A DNA stretch of 64,000 nt, from contig DYYG01000042.1 in the NCBI GenBank assembly GCA_020741775.1, forward strand, positions 26,556 to 90,555. Reading direction: 5' to 3'. Under the pieces are notes generated by a model, which worked only from the letters and a program-made list of their open reading frames with translations, was not told the DNA's origin and searched no databases. Shown here in pieces: positions 47,369 through 58,654 of the stretch. Origin of the DNA: Methylorubrum populi. GTDB lineage: Bacteria; Pseudomonadota; Alphaproteobacteria; Rhizobiales; Beijerinckiaceae. Position 1 is the first letter of the stretch. Every line of letters begins with the position of its first letter. The position numbers were made by a program, and so were the translations under genes.

Positions 47369-50300
47369 ATGAACGCACCGAACACCGCGATGACGCCCGC
47401 GACGCGGACCGGGGCGGAGACGGTGGCCCTGCCCGCCGCCTTCGCTCCCCGCGCGGAGGGGCCGCGCATCTACAACCTGTTCCCGCTGCTAGTTGGCACC
47501 GTCTCGGCCTGGACGGCGGAGCTGCCGCGCATCGCCGGGCTCGGCTTCGATTGGGTTTACCTCAACCCGTTCCACCAGACCGGGGGCTCGCGCAGCCTCT
47601 ACGCCGTGGCCGACCTCGACCGGCTGGATGAGCGTTTCCGCGACAACGACGGCACCCCGGACGACGAGCAGATCGCCCGCTTCTGCCGGGCGGCGGAATC
47701 GCACGGCGTGGCGGTGATGAGTGATCTCGTGATCAACCACACCGCCGACAATGCCCGCCTGTTTCACGAGCGGCCGGACCTGTTCGTGCGCGATTCCGAG
47801 GGCAAGCCGGTCAGCCCCGCAGCCATCGACCCCGACGATCCGTCGAAGCGCACGGTCTGGGGTGATCTGATCGAGCTCGATTATCATTCCGAGCACGCGC
47901 GGCACGAACTCACCCGGATCTTCGACGGCTATATCGCCAAGCTTCAGCGGCTCGGCATCCGTGGTTTCCGGTGTGACGCCGCCTACAAGGTGCCGGCGGA
48001 TGTCTGGCGCGCCCTGATCGAGGCGGCGAAGAAGCGCGAGCCGGAGACTCTGTTCGCCGCCGAGACCCTCGGCTGCACCTTCGAGGAGGCGCAGGCCACG
48101 GCCGGGGCCGGCTTCGACTACCTGTTCAATTCCTTCGCGTGGTGGAACCTCAAGGCACCCTGGGCCCTGGAGCAATATGAGCGCCTGCGGGTGGTGGCGC
48201 CCTCCATCGCCTTTCCCGAGAACCACGACATGACCCGCCTCGCCGCCGACATTCCCGGCGGCGCGGAGGCGGTCGCCGAGCGGCTGAAGACGCGTTACGC
48301 CTTGGCCGCCTTCTTCTCGGCTGGGGTCCTGATGCCCATCGGCTACGAATGGGGCTATCGGCGCGCGCTGCACGTGGTCGAGACCGATCCCGGCTCCCGC
48401 GAGCACGATACCGGCATCGACATCTCCGCTTATGTGACGGCGATCAACGCGCTCAAGGCCGAGATCCCCGCAGCCAATGTCGAGGGCGCACAGATGCGTC
48501 TCTCGGCGCCGGACGCGCCGTTCGTCGCCCTGTTCCGCACCGATACCGGCCATCCCGCCTCCGCCCATTCGGCGACGCTGGTCCTGTTCAATCCAGGCGA
48601 GACTCCGGCGCCCGTCGATGCCGGCCGCTTGATCGAGCGGACCGGTGGCCAACTCGGCACCTTCGTCGACCGCACGCCGCAGGCGGAGCCCATCGCCTTC
48701 CATCCGGGTGCGGCCATCGACCTGCGGCCGGGCGAGCTGCGCATCCTCGTCGCCGAGCGGGCGACGGTGGCGGCCCCCCCGCCCGCGACCACGCCGAACG
48801 GCAAGGGCCGTGTCGTCATTGAGGCAGTGACGCCGGAGATCGATGGCGGGCGCTCGGCGGTGAAGCGCATCGTCGGCGAGCAGGTTCGGGTCGAGGCCGA
48901 TATCTTCTCCGACGGTCACGAGATCATCAACGCGGCCATCCTCTCCCGCGTCGTCGGTGAGGAGACGTGGCGGCGCGATCCGATGGTGTTCGTCGACAAC
49001 GACCGCTGGGCCGGGCACTTCCCGCTGGAGCGAAACGCCCGCTACGAGTTCACCATCGAGGCGTGGCGCGACGGCTTCTCGTCCTGGATCCGCGATACGC
49101 TGAAGAAGCGTGATGCCGGCGTCGATGTGCGGCTGGAGACCATCGAGGGCGTCGAGCTGGTGCAGATCGCGCAGGATCTGGCCACCGGCGCGGATAAGCA
49201 GCGGCTCGATGCGCTGATCCGCTCGCTGGCGGCCGAACCCGAGGGCTCTCCCGCGATTCTCGCCAAGATCCTGGCCCCGGAGGCGGCGGCCCTGGTCCGG
49301 CGCAATGCGGAGCGGGTGAACGCCTCGCGCTATCCCGTGAACATCCCGGTGATCGCCGACCGGCTCGCAGCCCGGTTCTCCGCTTGGTACGAGATTTTCC
49401 CACGCTCGCAATCGGGTGATCCGAACCGCCACGGCACCTTCAAGGATGTGATCCGGCGCCTGCCGGAGATCCGCGAACTCGGCTTCGATGTGCTCTACTT
49501 CACCCCGATCCATCCGATCGGGAAGACCAACCGCAAGGGTAAGAACAACACCCTGAAGGCCGAGCCCGGCGATGTCGGCTCGGTCTATGCGGTGGGCTCC
49601 GAGGAGGGCGGCCACGAGGCCGTGCATCCGGAACTCGGCACCCTGGACGACTTTCGGCAGCTGGTGGCCGCCTCCCATGCGCATGGCATGGAGGTCGCCA
49701 TCGATTTCGCGATCCAGTGCTCACCCGACCATCCCTGGATCAAGCAGCATCCCGAGTGGTTCGAGTGGCGCCCCGACGGCACGCTGAAATTCGCCGAAAA
49801 CCCGCCCAAGAAGTACGAGGACATCTCGAACGTCCATTTCTACGGCGGCGCGCTGCCCTCGCTCTGGATCGAACTGCGCGACATCGTTCTCGGCTGGTGC
49901 GCCCACGGCGCCCGCATCTTCCGGGTCGATAATCCGCATACCAAGCCGATCCCGTTCTGGGAGTGGATGCTCGGGCATGTGAACGCCCAGTACCCGGACG
50001 CGATCTTCCTCGCGGAGGCCTTCACCCGGCCGAAGATGATGAAGAAGCTCGCCAAGGCCGGCTACCAACAGAGCTACACCTACTTCACGTGGCGCAACAC
50101 GAAGCAGGAACTGACCGAGTACGCCCTGGAGCTGGCCGGTGAGATGGGCGAGTATTACCGCCCCAACTTCTTCGCCAACACGCCGGACATCAACCCGTAC
50201 TACCTCCAGACCAGCGGGCGGCCGGGCTTCATCGTACGGGCGACGCTCGCGGCGACACTCTCCTCGATCTACGGCATCTATAACGGCTTCGAACTGTGTG

Positions 50301-50746
50301 AGGCCGCGCCCTATCCCGGCAAGGAAGAGTATCTCAATTCGGAAAAATACGAGCTGAAGGCGTGGGACTATCACCGCCCCGGCAACATCCGCGACCACAT
50401 CATCAAGCTCAACCAGATCCGGCGCGACAACCCGGCCCTGTGGGACTTCCGGAACATCCACTTCACCGGCGCCTGGAACGACAACATCATCGCCTACGCG
50501 AAGGTGACGCCGGAGCGCGACAACTGCGTGTTCGTGATGGTCAACCTCGACCCGAAGAACCGCCAGGAATGCACCTACGAGGTGCCGCTCTGGCTGCTCG
50601 GGCTGCCCGATGACGGGGCGGTCGAGGTCGAGGATCTGCTGCTGGGCTACACGTTCGAGCTCTACGGCAAGAACCACCGGATCGCCCTCGATCCGGCCGA
50701 CCGCTCGGCCATCGTCTGGCGCTTGCGCCCGCGTCGGAGTGCCTGA
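47369..50746 (+). CDS. glgE: GH13 amylase-like domain fused to GlgE maltosyltransferase
   Basis: An 1125-residue protein. The C-terminal 680 residues are GlgE, which adds maltose from maltose-1-phosphate to alpha-glucan: WYEIFPRSQSGDPNRHGTF, PIHPIGKTNRKG, IFRVDNPHTKPIPFW (nucleophile Asp near 852), FLAEAFTRPKMM (acid Glu near 881) and NTPDINPYYLQ (third Asp). The first 470 residues form a second GH13 barrel with intact acids: GFRCDAAYKVP near 201, LFAAETLGCT near 231 and FPENHDMTRLA near 285. Ordinary GlgE is about 660-700 residues and lacks this barrel. GGAGG precedes the ATG. Confidence 0.93.
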   Translation: MNAPNTAMTPATRTGAETVALPAAFAPRAEGPRIYNLFPLLVGTVSAWTAELPRIAGLGFDWVYLNPFHQTGGSRSLYAVADLDRLDERFRDNDGTPDDEQIARFCRAAESHGVAVMSDLVINHTADNARLFHERPDLFVRDSEGKPVSPAAIDPDDPSKRTVWGDLIELDYHSEHARHELTRIFDGYIAKLQRLGIRGFRCDAAYKVPADVWRALIEAAKKREPETLFAAETLGCTFEEAQATAGAGFDYLFNSFAWWNLKAPWALEQYERLRVVAPSIAFPENHDMTRLAADIPGGAEAVAERLKTRYALAAFFSAGVLMPIGYEWGYRRALHVVETDPGSREHDTGIDISAYVTAINALKAEIPAANVEGAQMRLSAPDAPFVALFRTDTGHPASAHSATLVLFNPGETPAPVDAGRLIERTGGQLGTFVDRTPQAEPIAFHPGAAIDLRPGELRILVAERATVAAPPPATTPNGKGRVVIEAVTPEIDGGRSAVKRIVGEQVRVEADIFSDGHEIINAAILSRVVGEETWRRDPMVFVDNDRWAGHFPLERNARYEFTIEAWRDGFSSWIRDTLKKRDAGVDVRLETIEGVELVQIAQDLATGADKQRLDALIRSLAAEPEGSPAILAKILAPEAAALVRRNAERVNASRYPVNIPVIADRLAARFSAWYEIFPRSQSGDPNRHGTFKDVIRRLPEIRELGFDVLYFTPIHPIGKTNRKGKNNTLKAEPGDVGSVYAVGSEEGGHEAVHPELGTLDDFRQLVAASHAHGMEVAIDFAIQCSPDHPWIKQHPEWFEWRPDGTLKFAENPPKKYEDISNVHFYGGALPSLWIELRDIVLGWCAHGARIFRVDNPHTKPIPFWEWMLGHVNAQYPDAIFLAEAFTRPKMMKKLAKAGYQQSYTYFTWRNTKQELTEYALELAGEMGEYYRPNFFANTPDINPYYLQTSGRPGFIVRATLAATLSSIYGIYNGFELCEAAPYPGKEEYLNSEKYELKAWDYHRPGNIRDHIIKLNQIRRDNPALWDFRNIHFTGAWNDNIIAYAKVTPERDNCVFVMVNLDPKNRQECTYEVPLWLLGLPDDGAVEVEDLLLGYTFELYGKNHRIALDPADRSAIVWRLRPRRSA

Positions 50747-50936
50747 CGGCACTTCGGCGCCCAAACGCCTCGCTCTCTCGCCGACCCGGTCTCCACTTTC
50801 GGTAGAGAGCGCTCTAGATCGGGCGGAATGCGGCGTTCCCCGTCGTGTTCTCGCCAAGAAGCGAGCCGAGGAAGCTCGCAGTCCGGCGCCGCAGGGCCCG
50901 GTTCCGCTCTCGAAAGTGACGTGAGGCAGCGACGGG

Positions 50937-53900
50937 ATGATCGATCGCAGCGATCCGCAGTGGTACCGTGACGCCATCATCTACCAGATCCACGTCAAGT
51001 CGTTTTTCGACTCGTCGAATGATGGGATCGGCGATTTCGAGGGGCTGACACAGAAACTCGACTATGTCCGCGACCTGGGGGTCACGGCGATCTGGCTGAT
51101 GCCGTTCTATCCCTCGCCGCTGCGGGACGACGGCTACGACATCGCCGATTACCGCGACATCAACCCGTCCTACGGGACGATGGACGATTTCCGCCGCTTC
51201 GTGGACGCCGCCCACGAGCGCGGGCTGCGGGTCATCACCGAGCTCGTCATCAATCACACCTCCGACCAGCATCCCTGGTTCCAGCGCGCCCGCGAGGCGC
51301 CGGCCGGATCGCCGGAGCGCGATTTCTATGTGTGGTCGGATACGGACGACAAATATTCCGACACGCGCATCATCTTCCTCGACACCGAGGTGTCGAATTG
51401 GACCTGGGATCCGGTCGCGAAGCAATATTTCTGGCACCGCTTCTACAGCCACCAGCCCGACCTGAACTTCGACAATCCAGCGGTGCTGGAAGCGGTCATT
51501 GAGGTGATGCGCTACTGGCTCGACATGGGCGTGGACGGGCTGCGCCTCGACGCGATCCCTTATCTGATCGAGCGTGACGGGACGAACTGCGAGAATCTCG
51601 CTGAGACGCACACCGTCATCAAGGCGATCCGCGCCGCGCTCGATGCCGAGTATCCGGACCGGATGCTGCTGGCGGAAGCCAATCAGTGGCCGGAGGAGAC
51701 GGCGCAATATTTCGGCGAGGGCGACGAATGCCACATGGCGTTCCACTTCCCGCTGATGCCGCGCATGTACATGGCGATCGCCCGGGAGGACCGGCACCCG
51801 ATCACTGACATCATGCGCCAGACCCCGGAGATCCCGGAGGGCTGCCAATGGGCCATCTTCCTGCGCAACCACGACGAGCTGACGCTCGAAATGGTGACGG
51901 CGGAGGAGCGCGACTACCTCTGGTCGTTCTACGCCGCCGAGCGCCGCGCCCGCATCAATCTCGGCATCCGCCGTCGCCTCGCGCCGCTCCTGGAGAACGA
52001 CCGGCGCAAGATCGAGCTGATGAAGTCCCTCGTCCTATCGATGCCCGGCACGCCGGTGCTCTATTACGGCGACGAGATCGGCATGGGCGACAACATCTAT
52101 CTCGGTGACCGCGACGGCGTGCGCACGCCGATGCAATGGTCGCCGGACCGGAATGGTGGCTTCTCCCGTGCCAATCCGCAGAAGCTGTTCCTGCCCGCGA
52201 TCCAGGACCCGATCTACGGCTACGACGCGATCAACGTCGAGGCGCAGATCCAGGCGCAGACCAGCCTGCTGAACTGGACGCGGCGCATGATCGCGATCCG
52301 CAACAATTCCGTCGCCCTCGGGCGCGGCGCGATCCAGTTCCTCTACCCGGCCAACCGAAAGGTGCTGGCCTGGATCCGCGAATTCGAGAACGAGCGCATC
52401 CTCTGCGTCGCCAACCTGTCGCGGGCGCCGCAGGCAGTGCAGCTCGACCTGTCCGACCTGCGCGGGGCGATCCCGATCGAGCTGACCGGCGGCACCGCCT
52501 TCCCGGCCATCGGCGAGTTGCCCTACCTGCTGACCCTGCCGGCCTACGGCTTCTACTGGTTCTCGCTCTCGGTCGCGAATTCCGGCGAGATCGGACCGCA
52601 GCCGCAGAGCCCCGAACTGTTCACCCTGGTCCTGACCGGCGGCATCGAGACCCTGATCAAGGGCCGCGAGCGCACCGCCTTCGAGCGCACGGTGGCTCCG
52701 CCCTTCATCGCTTCGCGCCGCTGGTTCGGCGCCAAGGGCTCGCGCATCAAGTCGGTGCAGGTCGATGACAGCGCCATCGTCAAGGACGAGACCGGCCAGG
52801 GCAAGTTCCTGCTGCCGCGGGTGGCGGTGACCCTCGCCAACGGCGAGCGCCAGGACTACTTCATCCCGCTGGCGGTGGATGAGGGCCGCGAGGACGAGTC
52901 TCTGCTGGACCACGCGGTCGCCCGCGTGCGCCGGGGGCCGCGCACCGGCCTGCTCTACGAAGCCGCCGCCGCGGCGCCCTTCGCCGTGTCCCTGATCGAG
53001 GCGATGCGGGACGGGGTGACGATTCCCTCCGAGCGCGGCAGCCTCGTCTTCTCCACCACCTCGGCCTACGATCCTGAGGTGCCGTTCGAGGCCGCCGATG
53101 TGCGCCGCCTCTCGGCGGAGCAGAGCAACACTTCCATCGCCATCGGTGCGCGGATGATGCTCAAGCTCCTCCGCCGTCTTCAGCCCGGCACGCACCCGGA
53201 AGTCGAGATCGGCCGCTTCCTCACCGAGCAGGCCCATTTCGCCAACACGCCGGCCCTGCTCGGCACGCTGGAACACGTCGCCGAGGATGGCACCCGCACC
53301 GCCCTGGCCCTGCTGCAGAAATTCGTCCTCAACCAGGGCGATGCCTGGACGCTGATGCTCGAAGGCCTGCGCCGCGACTTCGACCTCGTGGTGCTGGCTC
53401 CCGAGAGCGAGGCGCCGACGCCGGAGGAGGCGTTCAACGCCCATCTGCGCTGGGCGACGCTCCTCGGCCAGCGGACGGCGGAACTGCACCGGGCCTTCGC
53501 CATCGAGACCGACGATCCGGCCTTCACGGTCGAGCCGTTCGGCGAGGAGGATCTCGCGACGCTGGCGGAGGATGCCCGCCATCAGGCCGCCCGCGCCTTC
53601 AAGGGCCTCGACGCGATCACCGCCTGGTCGCCGGGCTCCGCCAGCGAGGCTCTGGCGGCCCGTCGCGGTGAAGTCACGGCGCTGATCGACGAACTGGCCT
53701 CCGGGCCGCTGCGGGGCGCCACCAAGACCCGCATCCACGGCGACTACCATCTCGGTCAGGTGCTCGCCTCCGAGGGCGATCTCATCATCGTCGATTTCGA
53801 GGGTGAGCCGTCGCGGCCGGTGGAGCAGCGCCGGGCCAAGTCGACACCCCTGCGCGACGTGGCGGGTATGCTCCGCTCCTTCGCCTACGGCGCCGAGACG

Positions 53901-54203
53901 GTGGTGCGCGAGATCTCCGCCCGCTTCGGTGACAGCGAGGAGCGGGCCCGCAACGCGGCGATCGCGTGGCGTGGCATGATCGATGCTGCCTTCCTCGACG
54001 GCTATCAGCAGGCCGTCCTCGGCAGCCCGGCCGCGGTCGAGGATGCCGAAACCCATCATCGGCTGCTGCGCCTGAGCCTGCTCGCCAAGGCGCTCTACGA
54101 GGTCGATTACGAGGTCAACAACCGCCCCGACTGGATCGAAATCCCGGCACGAGGTGTTCTCAACATACTGGACGAAGCCAAGCGCGACCGCGCTTCGCTT
54201 TAA
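50937..54203 (+). CDS. treS-mak: Fused trehalose synthase / maltokinase
   Basis: A 1088-residue fusion. Residues 1-550 are TreS (GH13_16), isomerising trehalose and maltose: [34 protein letters not shown] near 204, [13 protein letters not shown] near 246 and [13 protein letters not shown] near 312. From about 580 the maltokinase (Pep2/Mak) begins: [15 protein letters not shown], with the kinase catalytic [10 protein letters not shown] near 936 and [12 protein letters not shown] near 952. Together they make maltose-1-phosphate for GlgE. Ribosome site is weak. The 190 bases before it contain a short GAGAGCGCTCTAG palindrome and no gene. Confidence 0.95.
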   Translation: MIDRSDPQWYRDAIIYQIHVKSFFDSSNDGIGDFEGLTQKLDYVRDLGVTAIWLMPFYPSPLRDDGYDIADYRDINPSYGTMDDFRRFVDAAHERGLRVITELVINHTSDQHPWFQRAREAPAGSPERDFYVWSDTDDKYSDTRIIFLDTEVSNWTWDPVAKQYFWHRFYSHQPDLNFDNPAVLEAVIEVMRYWLDMGVDGLRLDAIPYLIERDGTNCENLAETHTVIKAIRAALDAEYPDRMLLAEANQWPEETAQYFGEGDECHMAFHFPLMPRMYMAIAREDRHPITDIMRQTPEIPEGCQWAIFLRNHDELTLEMVTAEERDYLWSFYAAERRARINLGIRRRLAPLLENDRRKIELMKSLVLSMPGTPVLYYGDEIGMGDNIYLGDRDGVRTPMQWSPDRNGGFSRANPQKLFLPAIQDPIYGYDAINVEAQIQAQTSLLNWTRRMIAIRNNSVALGRGAIQFLYPANRKVLAWIREFENERILCVANLSRAPQAVQLDLSDLRGAIPIELTGGTAFPAIGELPYLLTLPAYGFYWFSLSVANSGEIGPQPQSPELFTLVLTGGIETLIKGRERTAFERTVAPPFIASRRWFGAKGSRIKSVQVDDSAIVKDETGQGKFLLPRVAVTLANGERQDYFIPLAVDEGREDESLLDHAVARVRRGPRTGLLYEAAAAAPFAVSLIEAMRDGVTIPSERGSLVFSTTSAYDPEVPFEAADVRRLSAEQSNTSIAIGARMMLKLLRRLQPGTHPEVEIGRFLTEQAHFANTPALLGTLEHVAEDGTRTALALLQKFVLNQGDAWTLMLEGLRRDFDLVVLAPESEAPTPEEAFNAHLRWATLLGQRTAELHRAFAIETDDPAFTVEPFGEEDLATLAEDARHQAARAFKGLDAITAWSPGSASEALAARRGEVTALIDELASGPLRGATKTRIHGDYHLGQVLASEGDLIIVDFEGEPSRPVEQRRAKSTPLRDVAGMLRSFAYGAETVVREISARFGDSEERARNAAIAWRGMIDAAFLDGYQQAVLGSPAAVEDAETHHRLLRLSLLAKALYEVDYEVNNRPDWIEIPARGVLNILDEAKRDRASL

Positions 54204-54270
54204 ACCGCGCGCTCTCGGCCAGGCTGTCCTTCAGCTCGGCTCGAGAGCAATCCCCGAGAGAGGTGACTGG

Positions 54271-56628
54271 ATGACGGCTCTGGACGACAAGGCCACGGCT
54301 CGCAACGAGGGCCAGGCGGCGGCCAACGTCCCGAACAGGTCAGGATCGACCGAGGCGCCCCCCGCGCCTCGGCCGGCGGATGCGCTGGGCGGCGCTCAAG
54401 GAGGGCCCCGCCCGGGCCGATCCGCTGCGCCGACCCGCGACACGCATCCTCATCCCGATGCCATCGCCTCCGCCATGGCTGCCGATCACGGCGATGCCTT
54501 CGGATTGCTGGGGGCCCATCAGGTCGGCCCGGGTGTCTGGGAGGTCCGCGCGATCCTGCCTGAGGCGAAGGCCGCCCGGCTGATCACGGCGGGGCAGAGC
54601 ATTCCCTTCGAACGCGTCCATCCGGACGGGTTCTACGTCGCCAGCGTGAAGAGCGAGGGCCGGCCCCTCTACGAGATCGAGGTCGAGGCCTGGGACGGCA
54701 CGGCGACCCGCCGCCACGACCCCTACGGTTTCGGCCCGTCTTTGGAGCAGAGCGAGATCGACGGGCTGCGCCAGATCGGCAGCAACCTCGTCTACCGGGT
54801 GCTCGGCGCCCATGCCGGCGAACTCGACGGTATCGCCGGCTACCGTTTCGCGGTCTGGGCACCGAATGCCCGCCGGGTCAGCGTGGTCGGCGATTTCAAC
54901 GATTGGGACGGCCGGCGCCATCCGATGCGGCTGTGGCAGAACGGCGGGGTCTGGGAGCTGTTCGTGCCGGGCCTGAAGGCTGGGCAGAACTACAAGTTCG
55001 AGATCCGCGGCCCCGATGGCTCACTGCTTCCGCTGAAGGCCGACCCGGTCGCCTTCCGTGGCCAGCATCCGCCGCAGACCGCTTCGGTGCTGCAGGGCCT
55101 GAACGAGCCCGAATGGCACGATGCCGCCTGGATGGACACGCGCGGTGAGAAGGATCCGCGCCACGCCGCCATGTCGGTCTACGAGGTGCATCTCGGCTCC
55201 TGGGCGCGGGTGCCGGACGAGGGCAACCGCTACCTGACCTACAAGGAATTGGCGCAGCGGCTGATCCCCTACGTTAAGGATCTCGGCTTCACCCATATCG
55301 AGCTTCTGCCGATCACCGAATACCCGTTCGACGGTTCCTGGGGCTACCAGCCGGTCTCGCTGTTCGCGCCGACCAGCCGCTTCGGCACGCCCGACGACTT
55401 CGTCGATTTCGTCAACGCGGCGCACGAGGCCGGGATCGGCGTGCTGCTCGATTGGGTGCCGGGTCACTTCCCGCTCGACGCTCACGGCCTCGGCCTGTTC
55501 GACGGCACGCATCTCTACGAGCATGCGGATCCGCGCCAGGGCTTCCACCAGGATTGGGGCACCTACATCTACAATTTCGGCCGCACGGAGGTTTCGGCCT
55601 TCCTCACGGCCAATGCCCGGTTCTGGCTGGAGCATTACCATCTCGACGGCCTGCGCGTGGATGCGGTGGCCTCGATGCTCTACCTCGATTACTCGCGCCG
55701 GGCGGGCGAGTGGATCCCCAACCAGTATGGTGGCAACGAGAATCTCGACGCCATCAACTTTCTGCGCAAGACCAACGAGGCGACCTACAGCCACGCCCCC
55801 GGCACCATCACCGTGGCCGAGGAATCGACCTCATGGCCCGGCGTGTCGCACCCCACCTATACCGGCGGCCTCGGCTTCGGCTTCAAGTGGAATATGGGGT
55901 GGATGCACGACACCCTGAAATACATGTCGGAAGATCCGATCCACCGGCGCTACCACCACCACAACCTGACCTTCGGTCTGCTCTACGCCTTCTCGGAAAA
56001 CTTCGTGCTGCCCCTGTCCCACGACGAGGTCGTGCACGGCAAAGGCTCGCTGCTGGGCAAGATGCCCGGTGACCGCTGGCAGAAATTCGCGAATCTGCGG
56101 GCCTATTTCGGCTTCATGTGGGGCCATCCCGGCAAGAAGCTGCTCTTCATGGGCGGCGAGTTCGGCCAGGAGCGGGAGTGGAATCACAACCAGTCCCTCG
56201 ACTGGCACCTGCTCGACGATCCCCTGCATGGCGGCGTGAGGGATCTGATCCGCGATCTCAACCGGCTCTACACCGCGACGCCCGCGCTCCATGTCCGCGA
56301 CGTGGAGCATGGCGGCTTCCAATGGCTGGTGGCGGACGATTCCGACAACTCGGTCATCGCCTGGGCCCGCAAGGGCAAGCAGGAGGGCGAGGTCGTGATC
56401 GTCGTCTCGAACTTCACGCCGGTGCCCCGCGAGGGCTACCGGGTCGGCGTGCCGGTGGGCGGCTTCTATCGCGAGGCGATCAACTCGGATGCCGAGCGTT
56501 ATGGCGGTTCGAATGTCGGCAATATGGGCGGCGTCCGGTCGGAAGCCGAGGAGAGCCACGGCCAGCCGCATTCCCTGAGCCTGACCCTGCCGCCGCTGGC
56601 CACCCTGATCTTCGTCCGCGAGGGATAA
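54271..56628 (+). CDS. glgB: 1,4-alpha-glucan branching enzyme
   Basis: A 785-residue GH13_8 enzyme creating alpha-1,6 branches in the GlgE product. An N-terminal tail of about 60 residues is unconserved and Ala/Pro/Arg-rich. Two beta-sandwich modules follow ([18 protein letters not shown], then [22 protein letters not shown]). Catalytic regions: [17 protein letters not shown] near 462, [13 protein letters not shown] near 517, [16 protein letters not shown] near 585. Start chosen at MTALDDKA because GAGAGG stands eight bases upstream and the longer frame overlaps treS-mak. Last gene of the glucan block. Confidence 0.95.
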   Translation: MTALDDKATARNEGQAAANVPNRSGSTEAPPAPRPADALGGAQGGPRPGRSAAPTRDTHPHPDAIASAMAADHGDAFGLLGAHQVGPGVWEVRAILPEAKAARLITAGQSIPFERVHPDGFYVASVKSEGRPLYEIEVEAWDGTATRRHDPYGFGPSLEQSEIDGLRQIGSNLVYRVLGAHAGELDGIAGYRFAVWAPNARRVSVVGDFNDWDGRRHPMRLWQNGGVWELFVPGLKAGQNYKFEIRGPDGSLLPLKADPVAFRGQHPPQTASVLQGLNEPEWHDAAWMDTRGEKDPRHAAMSVYEVHLGSWARVPDEGNRYLTYKELAQRLIPYVKDLGFTHIELLPITEYPFDGSWGYQPVSLFAPTSRFGTPDDFVDFVNAAHEAGIGVLLDWVPGHFPLDAHGLGLFDGTHLYEHADPRQGFHQDWGTYIYNFGRTEVSAFLTANARFWLEHYHLDGLRVDAVASMLYLDYSRRAGEWIPNQYGGNENLDAINFLRKTNEATYSHAPGTITVAEESTSWPGVSHPTYTGGLGFGFKWNMGWMHDTLKYMSEDPIHRRYHHHNLTFGLLYAFSENFVLPLSHDEVVHGKGSLLGKMPGDRWQKFANLRAYFGFMWGHPGKKLLFMGGEFGQEREWNHNQSLDWHLLDDPLHGGVRDLIRDLNRLYTATPALHVRDVEHGGFQWLVADDSDNSVIAWARKGKQEGEVVIVVSNFTPVPREGYRVGVPVGGFYREAINSDAERYGGSNVGNMGGVRSEAEESHGQPHSLSLTLPPLATLIFVREG

Positions 56629-56637
56629 AGCCGGCGC

Positions 56638-56967
56638 TCACCCACTTCGGGGGCCGAACAGGATCACGGCCATGCCGGCGAGGCAGATCGCCCCGCCGGT
56701 CACGTCCCAACGGTCGGGGCGATGCCCCTCGATGGCCCACAGCCACAGGATCGAGGCGACGATGTAGATGCCGCCATAGGCCGCATAGGTGCGGCCGGCG
56801 GCCTCGCTCTCCACCAGAGTGAGCAGAAAAGCGAACAGCGTCAGCGACAAGAGGCCCGGCGCTACCCACCAGACCGACCGGTCGAGCCTCAGCCAGGCCC
56901 AGAACGCGAAACAGCCGGCGATTTCCGCGAGCGCGGCTCCGGCATAGGCGAGAAAGGTCTTCGTCAT
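56638..56967 (-). CDS. YnfA/UPF0060 family small membrane protein
   Basis: A 109-residue protein with four membrane helices. Family motifs: [17 protein letters not shown] at the start, [19 protein letters not shown] in the middle and [18 protein letters not shown] at the end. YnfA belongs to the small multidrug-resistance-like transporters; its physiological substrate is not established. Convergent with glgB, nine bases between stops. Confidence 0.88.
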   Translation of the reverse strand: MTKTFLAYAGAALAEIAGCFAFWAWLRLDRSVWWVAPGLLSLTLFAFLLTLVESEAAGRTYAAYGGIYIVASILWLWAIEGHRPDRWDVTGGAICLAGMAVILFGPRSG

Positions 56968-57081
56968 CCCGCAGGCTTGGCGCGGGCCGGAGACGTTGCC
57001 AAGTTTCTCGATCGAAAGCGCCGTGTCCGGTCGATCACCTCGGCTCCTGCCGCTCCGTCACCGCGACCGCAGGACAACCCT

Positions 57082-57354
57082 TCACGCATCGTCTTCGGGC
57101 GCGAACACCTCACCCTTCTCGGCGAGCCGCACATTGTTGCGGTCGGCGCGCAGCTCCCGCAGGCCGCGCAGATCCCGCAGCAAGCGATGACGCTCGGCAT
57201 CCGCCGGGTCCGACGGCTCGGGAGCATCGGGATCGAAGCTGTCGAGGGCTGTTTCCACCCGGCGGTCCAGGGTCGCGCGATCCTGCGGGTCGATCCCCTC
57301 GCGTCGCGCGAGGAGGCCGGCCAGGGCCGCGCGTTTCTCATCCATCTCCGACAT
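57082..57354 (-). CDS. Small hypothetical protein
   Basis: A 90-residue acidic, helical protein with no recognised domain (MSEMDEKRAALAGLLARREG, then RHRLLRDLRGLRELRADRNN). GGAG lies six bases before the ATG, a better ribosome site than any upstream start, although the same frame is open for 388 more codons antisense to the SPL-family gene. Coding status is supported mainly by the ribosome site and the plausible protein; no function is proposed. Confidence 0.5.
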   Translation of the reverse strand: MSEMDEKRAALAGLLARREGIDPQDRATLDRRVETALDSFDPDAPEPSDPADAERHRLLRDLRGLRELRADRNNVRLAEKGEVFAPEDDA

Positions 57355-57462
57355 CGACCGCTCCGCCCTGTCCCGATCCGACACCATCGCGCGAGCGGGC
57401 CGGCAGTTCCGGGAATCCCATCCTGGCCGGACCCTTCGGTGATGCCGGCGGGTTGGAAGCAT

Positions 57463-58575
57463 ATGGATGCGATCGAGGCCGTGGCGGCCGTTCACGACAG
57501 GCCGAGCCGGCCCCAGCCCGCGCGCCTGTGGCGGCCCCGGCATGTCATGGTGACACCGGCCGCCCTTGAGCACGCGCATGGGCGGCACATCGTCGAGCGA
57601 GCGGAAGCCCTCGGGCTTTCGGTCGAGCGCCTGAAGAGCAACCGAATCACCGGATTGCGCGATGAGGACCCACGCCGGGCCTATATCCGGGCCAAGGCGA
57701 CGCTGGCCGTCGTCACCGCGCCGCCGACCAAGCTGAAGCTTCAGCCGATTCCGCCCAGCGCCGATTGGCGCTTCGATCTCGCCGAGGGCTGCCCGGCCCA
57801 TTGCCAATATTGCTATCTCGCCGGATCGCTGGCGGGGCCACCGATCACCCGCGTCTATGCCAATCTCGACGCGATCCTCGGCCATCTCGGGGCCTATCTC
57901 GGCCAGGGGGGCGTTACCAGCGCCTCCAAGGCGCGGGCGGGAGAAGGCACCACCTTCGAGGCGTCCTGTTACACCGACCCGCTCGGGATCGAACATCTCA
58001 CCGGCTCGCTCTCGGCGGCGATCCGCCATTTCGGCGCCTGGGACGCGCCGGTGCAGCTGCGCTTCACCACCAAATTCGCGGCGGTCGAACCGCTGCTCGA
58101 TCTGCCGCACCGTGGGCGCACCCGAATCCGCTTCTCGGTCAATGCCGCGTCGGCCTCCCACTACGAGGGCGGGACCGCTCCTTTGCAGGACCGGCTCGCC
58201 GCCATGGGGCGGATGGCCCGGGCCGGCTACCCCGTCGGACTGACGATCGCACCGATCCTTCCGGTCGAGGGCTGGCGCGAAGCCTATGACGCCCTGCTGC
58301 GCGACGCGGCCGAGGCCCTCGGCGACGGGCCGGCGCCGGATCTGACAGTGGAACTGATCACCCACCGCTTTACGCCGGGCTCGAAGACGGTGCTCGAAGG
58401 CTGGTATCCCGGCTCCGACCTGCCGATGCGCGAGGCGGAGCGGACAAAGAAGCTCACGAAATTCGGCTCGCTGAAATACGTGTTTCCGAGCGATCTGATG
58501 AAACAGATGCGCGCCCATGTGACGGAGCGGGTCGCCGTTCGCCTGCCCGAGGCCCGTATTCTCTACTGGACGTGA
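57463..58575 (+). CDS. SPL-family radical SAM protein (spore photoproduct lyase-like)
   Basis: A 370-residue enzyme with CPAHCQYCYLAG at about residue 110: a C-x3-C-x2-C [4Fe-4S]/SAM site. The SPL group resemblance continues in LAVVTAPPTKLKLQPIPPS, TTFEASCYTDPLGIEHLTG, RFTTKF, RIRFSVNAASASHYEGGT and the C-terminal ELITHRFTPGSKTVLEGWYPGS. Spore photoproduct lyase repairs the UV-made thymine dimer of endospores, but members occur in non-sporulating alphaproteobacteria with unknown substrate. Start at ATG near MDAIEAV; MPAGWKH seven codons earlier is possible. Followed by two hairpins and a converging DNA-glycosylase gene. Confidence 0.8.
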   Translation: MDAIEAVAAVHDRPSRPQPARLWRPRHVMVTPAALEHAHGRHIVERAEALGLSVERLKSNRITGLRDEDPRRAYIRAKATLAVVTAPPTKLKLQPIPPSADWRFDLAEGCPAHCQYCYLAGSLAGPPITRVYANLDAILGHLGAYLGQGGVTSASKARAGEGTTFEASCYTDPLGIEHLTGSLSAAIRHFGAWDAPVQLRFTTKFAAVEPLLDLPHRGRTRIRFSVNAASASHYEGGTAPLQDRLAAMGRMARAGYPVGLTIAPILPVEGWREAYDALLRDAAEALGDGPAPDLTVELITHRFTPGSKTVLEGWYPGSDLPMREAERTKKLTKFGSLKYVFPSDLMKQMRAHVTERVAVRLPEARILYWT

Positions 58576-58586
58576 GGGGGCACTCA

Positions 58587-58627
58587 GACGACATCCGGTT
58601 GATCCCTTCGGGATGGTGGATGTCGTC
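58587..58627. terminator. Two-tier hairpin after the SPL-family gene
   Basis: Outer arms GACGACATCC and GGATGTCGTC enclose an inner stem ATCCC/GGGAT with a TTC loop. It begins 11 bases after the stop. No long T-run, but position and strength suggest a 3'-end structure. Confidence 0.55.
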
Positions 58628-58654
58628 CTCGCTCAAGCGCCGCGCGGGCTTGCC

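Noticed and set aside
44845..49684. Long minus-strand open frames (874 and 731 codons) under malQ-treY and glgE
   Set aside because: They are shadows of strongly biased GC3 codons; the translated text is Arg/Gly/His-rich without domains.
57355..58518. Extension of the small minus-strand protein to 478 codons
   Set aside because: The added part is antisense to the radical SAM gene; a good ribosome site supports the short form.
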